DNA from: Desulfomicrobium sp. UBA5193
Lineage (GTDB): Bacteria; Desulfobacterota; Desulfovibrionia; Desulfovibrionales; Desulfomicrobiaceae
DNA: 64,000 nucleotides
Assembly: GCA_002412965.1 (NCBI GenBank)
Contig: DHWB01000007.1
Coordinates: 124,001 to 188,000 of the forward strand
Direction: 5' to 3'
Part shown: positions 33,594 through 44,610 of the stretch, in pieces
Layout: the number at the start of each line of letters is the position of its first letter
Numbering within the stretch: the first letter of the stretch is position 1
The notes under the pieces: model-generated
What the model saw: only the letters and a program-made list of their open reading frames with translations
Told to the model about the DNA's origin: nothing
The model's database searches: none
Position numbers and translations under genes: made by a program

Positions 33594-34274
33594 ATGGCCT
33601 TCCAATTCGAACCGAGCGTTGTTGTCGACACCCTGCCCATGCTCATGCGCGGCGTCTGGTACACCATCTACCTGACCGTCGGCGGCCTTTTCTTCGGCTT
33701 CCTGCTCGGGGTTGCGACGGGCCTCATGAAGCTGGCCCGGCCCTTCCTGGTCCGCAAACTCGCCGACCTCTATGTCGAACTCGTCCGCGGCACGCCCATG
33801 CTGGTGCAGGCCATGTTCCTCTATTACGGCGTGCCCATGGCCGTGGGATTGCGCATCCCGCCGCTCATAGCCGGGGTCATCGTCATCGCCATCAACTCCG
33901 GAGCCTACATCGCCGAGATCGTGCGCGGGGCCATCCAGTCCATCAACATCGGCCAGACCGAGGCCGGGCGCTCCATCGGCCTGACGCGCGCCCAGACCAT
34001 GCGCTACATCATCTGGCCCCAGGCCTTCAAACGCATGATCCCGCCGCTGGGCAACCAGTTCATCATCAGCCTGAAAGACACCTCGCTGCTCATGGTCATC
34101 GGTGTGGGCGAGCTGCTGCGTACAGGGCAGGAGATTGTGGCCGTCAACTTCCGGGCCTTCGAGGTCTACATGGCCGTGGCCATGGTCTATCTGGTCATGA
34201 CCATGAGCATCGCCAAGGCACTCAAAACCCTTGAAAACAGGCTCATTAACAAGACCAGCGGAAAGCGCGCATGA
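33594..34274 (+). CDS. Polar amino-acid ABC importer, permease (GlnP-type)
   Basis: 226 aa, about five membrane helices. The family segment YVELVRGTPMLVQAMFLYYG and the EAA motif EAGRSIGLTRAQTMRYIIWPQAFK are canonical for the His/Glu/Gln/Arg permease group. It lies 60 bp after the binding-protein gene and overlaps the ATPase start by 4 bp. Together the three proteins would import one polar amino acid. Confidence 0.94.
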   Translation: MAFQFEPSVVVDTLPMLMRGVWYTIYLTVGGLFFGFLLGVATGLMKLARPFLVRKLADLYVELVRGTPMLVQAMFLYYGVPMAVGLRIPPLIAGVIVIAINSGAYIAEIVRGAIQSINIGQTEAGRSIGLTRAQTMRYIIWPQAFKRMIPPLGNQFIISLKDTSLLMVIGVGELLRTGQEIVAVNFRAFEVYMAVAMVYLVMTMSIAKALKTLENRLINKTSGKRA

Positions 34275-35011
34275 TCGAAATCAGGAACCTGCACAAAAAA
34301 TTCGGCGACCTGGAAGTTTTAAAAGGCGTCAACCTGACCGTGGCCTCGGGAGAGGTGGTCTGCATCATCGGGCCGTCCGGCTCGGGCAAATCCACGGTGC
34401 TGCGCTGCATCAACCGGCTGGAAACCCCGACCGCAGGCACGGTGATCGTCGACGGCCACGACATCATGAACCCCGGAACCGACATCAATTACGTGCGCAC
34501 CGAAGCGGGTATGGTCTTTCAGCAGTTCAACCTCTTCCCGCACATGACCGTGCTTGAAAACGTGACCCTGGGGCCCATCAAGGTCCGCAGGATGCCACGC
34601 GCCGACGCCCAGCACCTCGGTTACGACCTGCTGGCCAAAGTCGGTCTGGCGGCCAAGGCCGAAGCGTACCCGGAGCAGCTCTCGGGTGGCCAGAAACAGC
34701 GCGTTGCCATCGCCCGCGCCCTGGCCCTGCAGCCCAAGGTCATCCTGTTCGACGAACCCACCTCGGCCCTGGATCCGGAGCTGGTGGGAGAAGTGCTTGA
34801 GGTCATGAAGAAGCTTGCGGCCGAGGGCATGACCATGATCGTGGTCACGCATGAGATGGGCTTTGCGCGCGAAGTGGCGGACCGGGTCATCTTTATCGAT
34901 GAAGGGCTGATTCAGGAGGACAACAGTCCAAAGGAATTTTTCAGCAACCCCAAAAACCCCCGTCTGCGGGACTTTCTGGGCAAGATCGTCGGCACGTGTC
35001 AGGAAATGTAG
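34271..35011 (+). CDS. Polar amino-acid ABC importer, ATPase (GlnQ-type)
   Basis: 246 aa with all ABC motifs intact: Walker A GPSGSGKST, Q-loop MVFQQFNLFPH, signature LSGGQKQRV, Walker B VILFDEPTSALDP and H-loop VTHEMGFA. The start overlaps the permease stop. It ends the operon, and the converging pseudouridine synthase gene starts 19 bp further on. Very close match to the GlnQ/ArtP/HisP group. Confidence 0.95.
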   Translation: MIEIRNLHKKFGDLEVLKGVNLTVASGEVVCIIGPSGSGKSTVLRCINRLETPTAGTVIVDGHDIMNPGTDINYVRTEAGMVFQQFNLFPHMTVLENVTLGPIKVRRMPRADAQHLGYDLLAKVGLAAKAEAYPEQLSGGQKQRVAIARALALQPKVILFDEPTSALDPELVGEVLEVMKKLAAEGMTMIVVTHEMGFAREVADRVIFIDEGLIQEDNSPKEFFSNPKNPRLRDFLGKIVGTCQEM

Positions 35012-35030
35012 GCGGCTGAATCCTTACAAC

Positions 35031-35756
35031 CTAATTTTTTTCTTCCGCGCCTTCCACCTCCACACGACCCACCAACTGCGCGAACACGCTCGGCACCGGA
35101 GCGTCAAGCGTCATGCTCCGGCCCGAAAAGGGATGGGCAAAAGTGATGGAACGCGCGTGCAGAGCCAAACGGGAAAAGGTGTCGCCCTTGACCCCGTATT
35201 TCTTGTCCCCGGCAATCGGATGCCCCGCATCCGCCATCTGCACGCGAATCTGATGCTTGCGCCCGGTCAGCAGCGTCACATCCAGAAGCGAATATCCCCC
35301 CCTCTCCTTGAGCACGGTCCAGGCCGTCCGGGCCAGTTTGCCCAGGGCCGCGTCACGCGTGGCATAGACCTTGTGCACCCCGCTCTCGACCAGATGGGAG
35401 CTGAGCGTGCCCGAGGCCTGGCCCATCAGCCCGTGCACCACCGCCGCATAAATCTTGGTCGTGCCCTCCCACTGGTCCTGCAGGGTGCGCTTGGCGACCT
35501 CGGTCTTGGCGAAGAGCACGATGCCGGAAGTTTCGCGGTCGAGGCGGTGCACAATGAATATCCTGTGCTTGGACTTGGCGTTGCCTTTGCGAACATAGTC
35601 GGTCAGGGCATAATAGGCCGTACGCGTCTTTTCCGTTTCCGTGGCCATGGTCAGCATCCCGGCGGGCTTGTCCACAACGATAATGTCCCGGTCTTCATGG
35701 ATGATATTCAGACCCGGCGGCAAATGCCTGGCGCCTGGGCGAGATGGTTGGTGCAT
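35031..35756 (-). CDS. RluA-family pseudouridine synthase
   Basis: 241 aa. The catalytic motif HRLDRETSGIVLFAKT contains the active Asp. Other family segments are DIIVVDKPAGMLTM and LLTGRKHQIRVQMADAGHPI. It isomerises uridine in 23S rRNA or tRNA; the target is not predictable. ATG 35756 has a GCAGGA site, while the longer frame to 35861 has none. A short N-terminal S4 domain is missing, as in many small RluA members. No operon partner. Confidence 0.9.
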   Translation of the reverse strand: MHQPSRPGARHLPPGLNIIHEDRDIIVVDKPAGMLTMATETEKTRTAYYALTDYVRKGNAKSKHRIFIVHRLDRETSGIVLFAKTEVAKRTLQDQWEGTTKIYAAVVHGLMGQASGTLSSHLVESGVHKVYATRDAALGKLARTAWTVLKERGGYSLLDVTLLTGRKHQIRVQMADAGHPIAGDKKYGVKGDTFSRLALHARSITFAHPFSGRSMTLDAPVPSVFAQLVGRVEVEGAEEKN

Positions 35757-36166
35757 GATGTCCTGCGGCAAGGGTGAAAGATTCAGATGAAAGAGATGCG
35801 ACTCTCTACGTCCGCAGAGGCCGGGGGTAAAGAAAAATCGCCCCGCCCTCTCCCACGCCAAACGAGGGACGCGGAGCCATCATGAGCTTTAAAGCGCAGT
35901 GACACCGCTCATCAGGATGCCTTGAAGGGAACATGCTGAATTGAAGGTGAAAAATATCCCGCATCCAAAAAAGTTGACATGTTCAACGTGTTGGAGCTTA
36001 AAGTTCATTGAATTTCAAAGTTCAATTCTGCTTGCCGGTGCACCTCCCGCATTGAACAGCAATGATTCGCCATCCGGCGGAATCGGAGCGGGTGCCGAAC
36101 TGGACGAGATGCGGAAAAATCCCAGTGCGCGCTGAGTGAAAGTGATTACTTTTGAATGAGGATTTT
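35757..36166. other. Gap before the PAS kinase gene
   Basis: About 410 bp with no convincing gene; a 64-codon frame at 35941-36135 has neither a ribosome-binding site nor coding composition. The region has a near-palindrome, GTTGACATGTTCAAC (35976-35990), and two copies of AAAGTTCA within 25 bp (about 36000-36025). These could be regulator sites, but nothing firm can be said. Confidence 0.35.
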
Positions 36167-38299
36167 ATGACAAAGAACGCCAGGGAAGACCACCTCACTG
36201 TGAACAGCACAGATCATCCGGAACGAATTATCGCCGAACAGCATCAAAAAATTAGTCTGTTAGAAAAAAAATTGGAAAAATACGAGGCCATTTTCCAGGG
36301 ACTCTCCGATGGAATACTGCTCATTGATGACAAATTGACTGACTGCAACAAAGAAGCGTGTCAAATATGGAGATGCGAAAAAGAAGACATAATCGGTTTT
36401 TTTCCAAGCGATTTCGCTCCATTGTTGCAACCTGACGGCGGGAAGTCGTATGAAATTGCGCAAGCGAAAATAAACGAAGCATTGCGTGGAAATATACAGA
36501 AATTTGAGTGGAAAGACATACGCCGTGACGGAATAGCAATTGATACGGAGGTCACCTTAAGCAAAATTGATGTCGATGAAAAAAATTATGTTCTCGCAAC
36601 ATTCAGAGACATTACAGACATAAAAATAAAAGAGAGTGAAAAGCAGGCGCTTCTGCACATGATGGAAAAAATCATCGAGGACAGAACCAAGTCGCTGCAG
36701 GAATACAATGCCTCATTGAACGAAGAGATCGACCACCGACGGAGAATTGAACGGAATCTGGAACACGCCTACCTGGAACTCAAAGAGATCTTCGACACTT
36801 CGGGTGACGGCATTCTCGTTCTCGACACGGACAGAAATGTCATCCGCGCCAACCGCGCCTTCGCCGAACTGGTAGAGATGAAGATGGACAAGGTGATCGG
36901 GGCAAAATGCTTCGACATTTTCCCCTGCAGGCACAAGTGCACCGATCATTGCATCCTGCAGGAAATCGTCGTCGGGTCCAACAAGACCGACTTCGAGAAA
37001 GAGTTCATCTCCGAGTCGGGAGACCGCAAATCATGTCTCGTCAAAGCTTCCGCGCTTCGAAATTCTTCCGGCGAAGTGCTCGGAATCGTCAAGAACTACA
37101 AAGACCTGACCAGCTACAAACGATGGGTGGACATGCTCCAGGAGTCCGAAGAATTTCACCGCATCACGCTGGCCAGCATCTCGGACTCGATATTTCTCAC
37201 AACCGACGAAGGAAAATTCATTTTCATCAGTTGCAACGTCGGAAACATATTCGGCTATGACGAAGACGAAATACGGCATGAATTTGAATCCATATTCGAT
37301 CTCGTCGGATATGATTTCTATTCTTCGCATGAGTTGCAATCGATAAACGAGATTAACAACATCGAAGTTGAAATCACTGACAAATTCAAGAGCAAGCATG
37401 TTCTCATAGCAAACATAAAGAAAGCATCCATCAGATCTGGAACGACGCTCATCGCATTCCGCGACATAACAGAAAGAAAGAATGCTGAAAAACGCGCAAA
37501 AATTGAATACGAGCAGCTCGTCCAAGCAGGCAAGATGGTATCTCTTGGGATATTGGTCTCCGGCGTCGCACATGAGATAAACAATCCGAACAATGCAATA
37601 ATTCTCAATATTCCGCTTCTCTCCAGAATGTGGTATGATGCAAAAAGCATTCTGGACCAATATCTGGAAGATAACGGGGACTTCCTGATTGGCAACCTGC
37701 GCTATTCGTTCGCCAGGGAAAGCGTCCCCGAACTCTTTACAGGCGTCATGGCCTCCTCCAAGCGCATCAAGCATATCGTGCAGGATCTGAAGAATTATGC
37801 CCGCCAAGGGTCTTCCGTGCTCAATGAAATCATAGACATAAATGGCGTACTCAACGCCGCCGTGCTGCTGCTCGACAATCAGCTCCGCAAATCCACGGAT
37901 TTCCTGGAAATCACCTACGGATACGGAATCCCTCATTTTCAAGGCAATTTCCAGAAAATCGAACAGGTCATCATCAACGTGCTGCAAAATGCCTGTGAAG
38001 CAATCGATGACAGGACCAAGTCCATCCGAATTTCGACAGGTTTCGACCCTGAAAACATGCTCGTCTGGCTCAAGGTATCCGACGAAGGACAAGGAATACG
38101 CTGCGACGATCTGCCCCACGTCACGGACCCTTTTTTCACGACAAAACGGACCTGCGGAGGCACCGGACTTGGCCTGTCCATATCCTCCAGGATCATGCGG
38201 GAACATGGCGGAGACATGGCGTTTGATTCCAGACAGGGGGCCGGAACGACGGTCACGCTCACCTTTCCCGCACAGAACAATGGAGACGCCACGTCATGA
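36167..38299 (+). CDS. Sensor histidine kinase with three PAS domains
   Basis: 710 aa without membrane helices, so probably cytosolic. An N-terminal coiled coil is followed by three PAS domains (about residues 40-150, 205-315, 325-440), HisKA with the phosphorylated His in SGVAHEINNPNN, and an HATPase domain with NACEAID, DEGQGI and GGTGLGLSIS. The second PAS has a cluster of four Cys, CFDIFPCRHKCTDHC, which could bind a metal or Fe-S cluster, or react as a redox switch. The start ATG 36167 has GAGGA upstream; an earlier TTG is less likely. It overlaps the response regulator gene by 4 bp. Confidence 0.92.
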   Translation: MTKNAREDHLTVNSTDHPERIIAEQHQKISLLEKKLEKYEAIFQGLSDGILLIDDKLTDCNKEACQIWRCEKEDIIGFFPSDFAPLLQPDGGKSYEIAQAKINEALRGNIQKFEWKDIRRDGIAIDTEVTLSKIDVDEKNYVLATFRDITDIKIKESEKQALLHMMEKIIEDRTKSLQEYNASLNEEIDHRRRIERNLEHAYLELKEIFDTSGDGILVLDTDRNVIRANRAFAELVEMKMDKVIGAKCFDIFPCRHKCTDHCILQEIVVGSNKTDFEKEFISESGDRKSCLVKASALRNSSGEVLGIVKNYKDLTSYKRWVDMLQESEEFHRITLASISDSIFLTTDEGKFIFISCNVGNIFGYDEDEIRHEFESIFDLVGYDFYSSHELQSINEINNIEVEITDKFKSKHVLIANIKKASIRSGTTLIAFRDITERKNAEKRAKIEYEQLVQAGKMVSLGILVSGVAHEINNPNNAIILNIPLLSRMWYDAKSILDQYLEDNGDFLIGNLRYSFARESVPELFTGVMASSKRIKHIVQDLKNYARQGSSVLNEIIDINGVLNAAVLLLDNQLRKSTDFLEITYGYGIPHFQGNFQKIEQVIINVLQNACEAIDDRTKSIRISTGFDPENMLVWLKVSDEGQGIRCDDLPHVTDPFFTTKRTCGGTGLGLSISSRIMREHGGDMAFDSRQGAGTTVTLTFPAQNNGDATS

Positions 38300-39666
38300 T
38301 TCAGCCTTTTCCCGTCCTGATCGTCGATGACGAAATCGATATCCTGAACAGCTTCAACCTGAGCCTGCGCTCCTTTGGCATCGACAACATCATCTGCTGC
38401 TCAAACCCGCGGGAAGCCTTGCAGATCATCGACAACCAGCATCTTGGCGCCTTGATTCTCGACCTGAGCATGCCGGGGGTCAGCGGTCAGGAAATTTTGA
38501 CGCAAGTGCGTGAGACACACCCGGAACTGCCCGTGATTGTGGCCACGGGCGTTGAAACCATCGAATCCGCCGTCGCGTGCATGAAACTTGGCGCCCTGGA
38601 CTACCTGGCCAAACCCGTGGAGGAGGAGCGCCTGGCGGCCTCCGTGCGCACGGCTCTGGAAATGAGCAGGTTGCGCCGGGAAAATTCCTCCTTGCGCCAA
38701 TGCCTTGTGATCGACCGTCTGGGAAAACCCGAGGCCTTCGCGCACTTCAGCACCGCAAGCCTCAAGATGCGCCAGATCTTCCAATACATCGAAGCGGTCG
38801 GCTGCTCCTCGGAGCCGATCCTGATCACCGGCGAAACAGGCGTTGGCAAGGAACTGATGGCCCAGGCGGTGCACAAGATCGCCTGCCCGCAAAAGCCCTT
38901 CGTGGCGGTCAATGTGGCCGGGCTCGACGACATGGTCTTCAGCGACACCCTCTTCGGGCACCGCAAGGGCGCTTTCACCGGGGCGATGACCGCCCGCAAG
39001 GGCTTGGTGGAGCAGGCTGGGGACGGGGTCCTGTTTCTGGATGAGATCGGCGACCTGAGCGAGTCCTCGCAGGTCAAGCTGCTGCGCCTGTTGCAGGAAC
39101 GGGAATATCTGCCCCTGGGGGCGGACGTGCCCCGCCCCTCCGAGGCGAGGATGGTCGTAGCCACAAACCGCGATCTGGAGGCCATGACCCGCGACGGAGG
39201 CTTCCGCAAAGACCTCTACTACCGCCTGTGCACGCATCTGGTCCGCATCCCTCCCCTGCGCGAGCGCACGGAAGACATCCCAGTGCTCCTGAACAAGTTC
39301 CTCAAGCAGGCGGCGGCCAACTTCGGCAAGACCGCGCCTGTGCCAAGCCGCTGCCTGCTGAACCGGCTCAGCGGGTATTCCTTTCCCGGCAATGTCCGCG
39401 AACTGCGCGCCCTGGTCTTTGATGCCATGGGACGCTGGCATGGCGGGGATTTTTCCTGCGGGCCGGAGGCAGATGCCCCCGGACTTCTCGGGGGCGCCGA
39501 AGAGCTGTGTTTCCCCGCCACCCTGCCGAGCATTGACGACGCGGTGCAGGCCCTGGTGCGGGAAGCGATGGCGAGGGCGCACGGCATTCAGACCGTGGCG
39601 GCGCGCATGCTTGGCATCTCCCAGCCAGCGCTCAGCAAGCGCCTGAAAAAAGGAAACGACCTATAA
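38296..39666 (+). CDS. NtrC-type response regulator (sigma-54 activator)
   Basis: 456 aa. The receiver (1-120) is canonical, with the phosphorylated Asp in LILDLSMPG, acidic pair VDDE and Lys in AKPVEE. The AAA+ module has Walker A GETGVGKE, an intact GAFTGA loop, Walker B FLDEIGD and GNVRELRA. A C-terminal FIS-type helix-turn-helix (IQTVAARMLGISQPALSKRL) ends the protein. It is the partner of the PAS kinase upstream. The candidate sigma-54 promoter 170 bp downstream suggests that it activates the hydroxylase cluster. That link is inferred. Confidence 0.94.
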   Translation: MIQPFPVLIVDDEIDILNSFNLSLRSFGIDNIICCSNPREALQIIDNQHLGALILDLSMPGVSGQEILTQVRETHPELPVIVATGVETIESAVACMKLGALDYLAKPVEEERLAASVRTALEMSRLRRENSSLRQCLVIDRLGKPEAFAHFSTASLKMRQIFQYIEAVGCSSEPILITGETGVGKELMAQAVHKIACPQKPFVAVNVAGLDDMVFSDTLFGHRKGAFTGAMTARKGLVEQAGDGVLFLDEIGDLSESSQVKLLRLLQEREYLPLGADVPRPSEARMVVATNRDLEAMTRDGGFRKDLYYRLCTHLVRIPPLRERTEDIPVLLNKFLKQAAANFGKTAPVPSRCLLNRLSGYSFPGNVRELRALVFDAMGRWHGGDFSCGPEADAPGLLGGAEELCFPATLPSIDDAVQALVREAMARAHGIQTVAARMLGISQPALSKRLKKGNDL

Positions 39667-39754
39667 CTCTTTGCATAGGGTATTCCGGACGAACTATTGC
39701 ATCCATCTATCCGTGAACAAACCATAAATTGATTTCTTCTCTCTTTCCGCCAGC

Positions 39755-39790
39755 AAAGGCCATAACCCAGGTTATGGCCTTTCTTCTTTT
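39755..39790 (+). terminator. Rho-independent terminator after the two-component genes
   Basis: AAAGGCCATAAC (39755-39766) pairs perfectly with GTTATGGCCTTT (39771-39782), loop CCAG, then a T-rich tail (CTTCTTTT). It separates the two-component operon from the hydroxylase cluster. Confidence 0.92.
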
Positions 39791-39836
39791 CACTCCAATA
39801 AAGACATAAAAATCAGCATATTGAAAACGAACATAT

Positions 39837-39852
39837 TGGCATGTTCCTTCCA
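39837..39852 (+). promoter_or_regulatory. Candidate sigma-54 promoter of the hydroxylase cluster
   Basis: TGGCATG, four bases, then TTCCA. It matches the -24/-12 consensus (TGGCACG, N4, TTGCA) at the GG and TT positions, with CC for the GC of the -12 box. It lies 64 bp before the first hydroxylase ATG and after the terminator of the sigma-54 regulator gene. Confidence 0.45.
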
Positions 39853-39915
39853 TTGTTCACCGTAATTTCGGTAACGGCATCCCGGCCGCGTCTGAAAATA
39901 CAACGGAGGACAGCT

Positions 39916-40785
39916 ATGGTTCAGAACTATGTTTTTCCGGCGACTGTGTCCGAAGCGGTCACATTCCTCAGTACCAACAGGGGAAAAGCCAGGATCATTG
40001 CCGGCGGCACCGACCTGATGTTGGAGTTGCAGGATGGAAAGAACACCTGCGACGTACTGGTCGATCTCACCCAGATCGCGGAACTCAAGAACATCACGGA
40101 GGAGAACGGCTACATCCGGATAGGCGCCAGCGTGACCCACGCCCAGGCCGCAAAGTCCGACCTCATCCTCAAGCACGCCCCGGCCCTGGCCCAGGCCTGC
40201 CGCAAGGTCGGCTCCCTGCAGATCCGCAACATGGGCACGATCGTCGGCAACATCGTCACCGGCAACCCCGCCGCGGATGCGGCCGTGGCCCTGGCGGCGT
40301 TGGAAACAACCGCGGAAGTGACCACGCTTGAAGGAATGCAGAGCATGCCGCTGGAGGACATGTACGCCGGAGTGTGCCTGTCCTGCATCGACAGCTGCTG
40401 CCAGGTCGTGACCCATGTCAAATTCCCGGTGAAGAAGAAGAACCAGGGCTCCGCCTACCTGCGCATGGAGCAGCGCAAGGCGCTGGCCCTGCCCATGCTC
40501 AATGTCTCGGCCATGGTCAGCTTGAGTGGCGACACGTTCGAATGGGTCAGGCTCATCGTCGCCCCCGTGGGCGCGGGTCCGCAGCATGCCCTGGACGCCG
40601 AGGAATTTCTCAAAGGGTCCGCCGTAAGCGAGGCCACCATCGTCGAAGCCGGAAAACTGGCCCGCAACCAGGCCATGTTCCGCAGCAGCGCCATCCGCGG
40701 CTCCAAGGAATACCGGATGGGAGTTCTGCCCGTTTTTGTTGAACGGGTCCTTCATGCAGCAGTTGAGGATGCCCGCAAGGCGTAA
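39916..40785 (+). CDS. Molybdenum hydroxylase, FAD-binding subunit
   Basis: 289 aa of the CO dehydrogenase/xanthine dehydrogenase FAD family. FAD loop IIAGGTDLMLEL and the second loop IRNMGTIVGNIVTGNPAADA are both canonical. Unusual feature: a run of four Cys in GVCLSCIDSCCQ (about residue 155), where most homologues have none. ATG 39916 is preceded by GGAGGA; the frame further upstream has no site. It is the first gene of the cluster and delivers electrons between the Fe-S subunit and a soluble acceptor. Confidence 0.93.
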   Translation: MVQNYVFPATVSEAVTFLSTNRGKARIIAGGTDLMLELQDGKNTCDVLVDLTQIAELKNITEENGYIRIGASVTHAQAAKSDLILKHAPALAQACRKVGSLQIRNMGTIVGNIVTGNPAADAAVALAALETTAEVTTLEGMQSMPLEDMYAGVCLSCIDSCCQVVTHVKFPVKKKNQGSAYLRMEQRKALALPMLNVSAMVSLSGDTFEWVRLIVAPVGAGPQHALDAEEFLKGSAVSEATIVEAGKLARNQAMFRSSAIRGSKEYRMGVLPVFVERVLHAAVEDARKA

Positions 40786-40799
40786 CCGGAGATCAAACT

Positions 40800-41293
40800 A
40801 TGACGAACCAGACCATTTCATTCAGCTTGAACGGAGAGGTAGTCGAGATTGCCGTGTCCCCTTCGGAAATGCTTCTCGATGTCCTGCGCGAAAAAATGCA
40901 CCTGACAGGCACCAAAAGAGGGTGCGGCAAGGGTGAGTGCGGTGCGTGCACGATCATTTTCAACGGCAAGGCCATGAACGCCTGCCTCATCCCCGCCATG
41001 CGCGCCAAGGGCGCGGACATTCAAACCATCGAAGGGGTGGAGAGCGCTCACGGGCTGCACCCGCTGCAGCAGAGCTTCATCGAGAAAGGGGCGGTTCAGT
41101 GCGGCTTCTGCACTCCGGGCATGATCATGTCCGCCAAGGCCCTCTTGGACAAAAACAAATCCCCCACCAAGGATCAGATCCGGGAAGCCGTGTCTGGAAA
41201 CATCTGCCGTTGCACCGGCTACGTCAAAATCGAGGAAGCCGTGGAAGATGCCGCGGTCAGGCTTCGGGCGTCCGCAGTCAAGGGAGGAGATCT

Positions 41294-41297
<4 letters not shown>
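40800..41297 (+). CDS. Molybdenum hydroxylase, 2x[2Fe-2S] subunit
   Basis: 165 aa. The plant-type [2Fe-2S] motif KRGCGKGECGACTI is followed by the four-helix motif CGFCTPGMIMS and ICRCTGYVKIEEA. Both clusters are intact. It starts 14 bp after the FAD subunit stop with a GGAG site and overlaps the next gene by 4 bp. It carries electrons from the molybdenum site to FAD. Length is normal for the family. Confidence 0.95.
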
Positions 41298-43633
<2,336 letters not shown>

Positions 43634-43638
43634 CCACG

Positions 43639-43680
43639 CCGGCGCAGGGCCTCGCGCAAAGGAGGCCCTGCGCCGGTTTT
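43639..43680 (+). terminator. Strong hairpin with T-run after the catalytic subunit
   Basis: CCGGCGCAGGGCCTC (43639-43653) pairs perfectly with GAGGCCCTGCGCCGG (43662-43676) and is followed by TTTT. It lies 5 bp after the catalytic-subunit stop, so most transcripts may end there; the later genes would then need read-through or another promoter. Confidence 0.88.
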
Positions 43681-43698
43681 CACCCAAAGGGGCACAGA

Positions 43699-44595
43699 AT
43701 GAAAAAGTTGATGCACGTCGTGATGGTCGCGGTATTTTTGATGGCAAGTGCGAGCGCTTATGCAGGATCAGGACATTATGTGAATGGCGCCGAGGGAATC
43801 AAGGCCGCAACGCTCCCTCCGGAAGGCGTCTACTGGCGGGTCTACAATCTTTTTTACACTGCGGACGAACTTAAAGACAAGAACGGAAAGGATGTCGATG
43901 TCGACTTCGACGTCAACGTGTACGCGCTTGTCAACCGTCTTGTGTATTCATCAGGCATTCAATTCCTCGGCGGAAATATCGTCGCGGATATCGTCGTACC
44001 CTTGGTTTACACCGACATATCCCTGCAGGGCGCAGGACCGTACTCGTTCAGCGACAACGAATTCGGACTGGGCGACATCCTCATAGAACCGCTGCTCCTG
44101 GCCTGGCACGGCCCCAGATATGACGCCGCCGTCGGCGTGGGCGTGTACATGCCCACGGGCGACTTTGACGCCGACGAACCGGCCAGCCCCGGCAAGGGAT
44201 TCTGGACCGGCATGTTCACGGCGGGCGCAACGTTCTATTTCGACGAACAGAGGACCTGGTCGGCGTCCGTTCTCTCCCGCTACGAGATTCATTCGGAACA
44301 GGAAGACACGGACTGGACCCCCGGCAACGACTTCCACTTTGAATGGGGTCTGGGCAAGACGCTGGACAAAATCTGGGACGTGGGCCTGGCTGGATACTGC
44401 CGCTGGCAGGTCACCGACGACAGCGGCTCCGGCTCCGTCGATGACCGCGAGGAAGCCTACGCCATCGGCCCGGAAGTGAGCGTCTTCATGCCGAATTATG
44501 GGCTGGGCGTGTCACTGCGCTCGCTTTGGGAGTTTGAAAACAAGCTGGGCTCCGAGGGCAACGTGACCACGCTCATGATCATGAAAGCATTCTAG
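43699..44595 (+). CDS. Outer-membrane beta-barrel protein (phenol-degradation MetA-like family)
   Basis: 298 aa with a signal peptide (MASASAYAGSG). Alternating hydrophobic strands, Asp/Gly-rich turns and a C-terminal aromatic residue (VTTLMIMKAF) point to an outer-membrane barrel. It resembles the transporter/porin family found next to catabolic operons (Phenol_MetA_deg type). ATG 43699 has AAGGGG upstream. It sits between the hydroxylase and the Nfn-like genes and may admit the aromatic or heterocyclic substrate. Family assignment is moderate. Confidence 0.7.
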   Translation: MKKLMHVVMVAVFLMASASAYAGSGHYVNGAEGIKAATLPPEGVYWRVYNLFYTADELKDKNGKDVDVDFDVNVYALVNRLVYSSGIQFLGGNIVADIVVPLVYTDISLQGAGPYSFSDNEFGLGDILIEPLLLAWHGPRYDAAVGVGVYMPTGDFDADEPASPGKGFWTGMFTAGATFYFDEQRTWSASVLSRYEIHSEQEDTDWTPGNDFHFEWGLGKTLDKIWDVGLAGYCRWQVTDDSGSGSVDDREEAYAIGPEVSVFMPNYGLGVSLRSLWEFENKLGSEGNVTTLMIMKAF

Positions 44596-44610
44596 CAGGA
44601 AAGGGACAGC

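Noticed and set aside
35941..36135. 64-codon plus-strand frame before the PAS kinase
   Set aside because: No ribosome-binding site, no recognisable domain and non-coding composition in an intergenic stretch.
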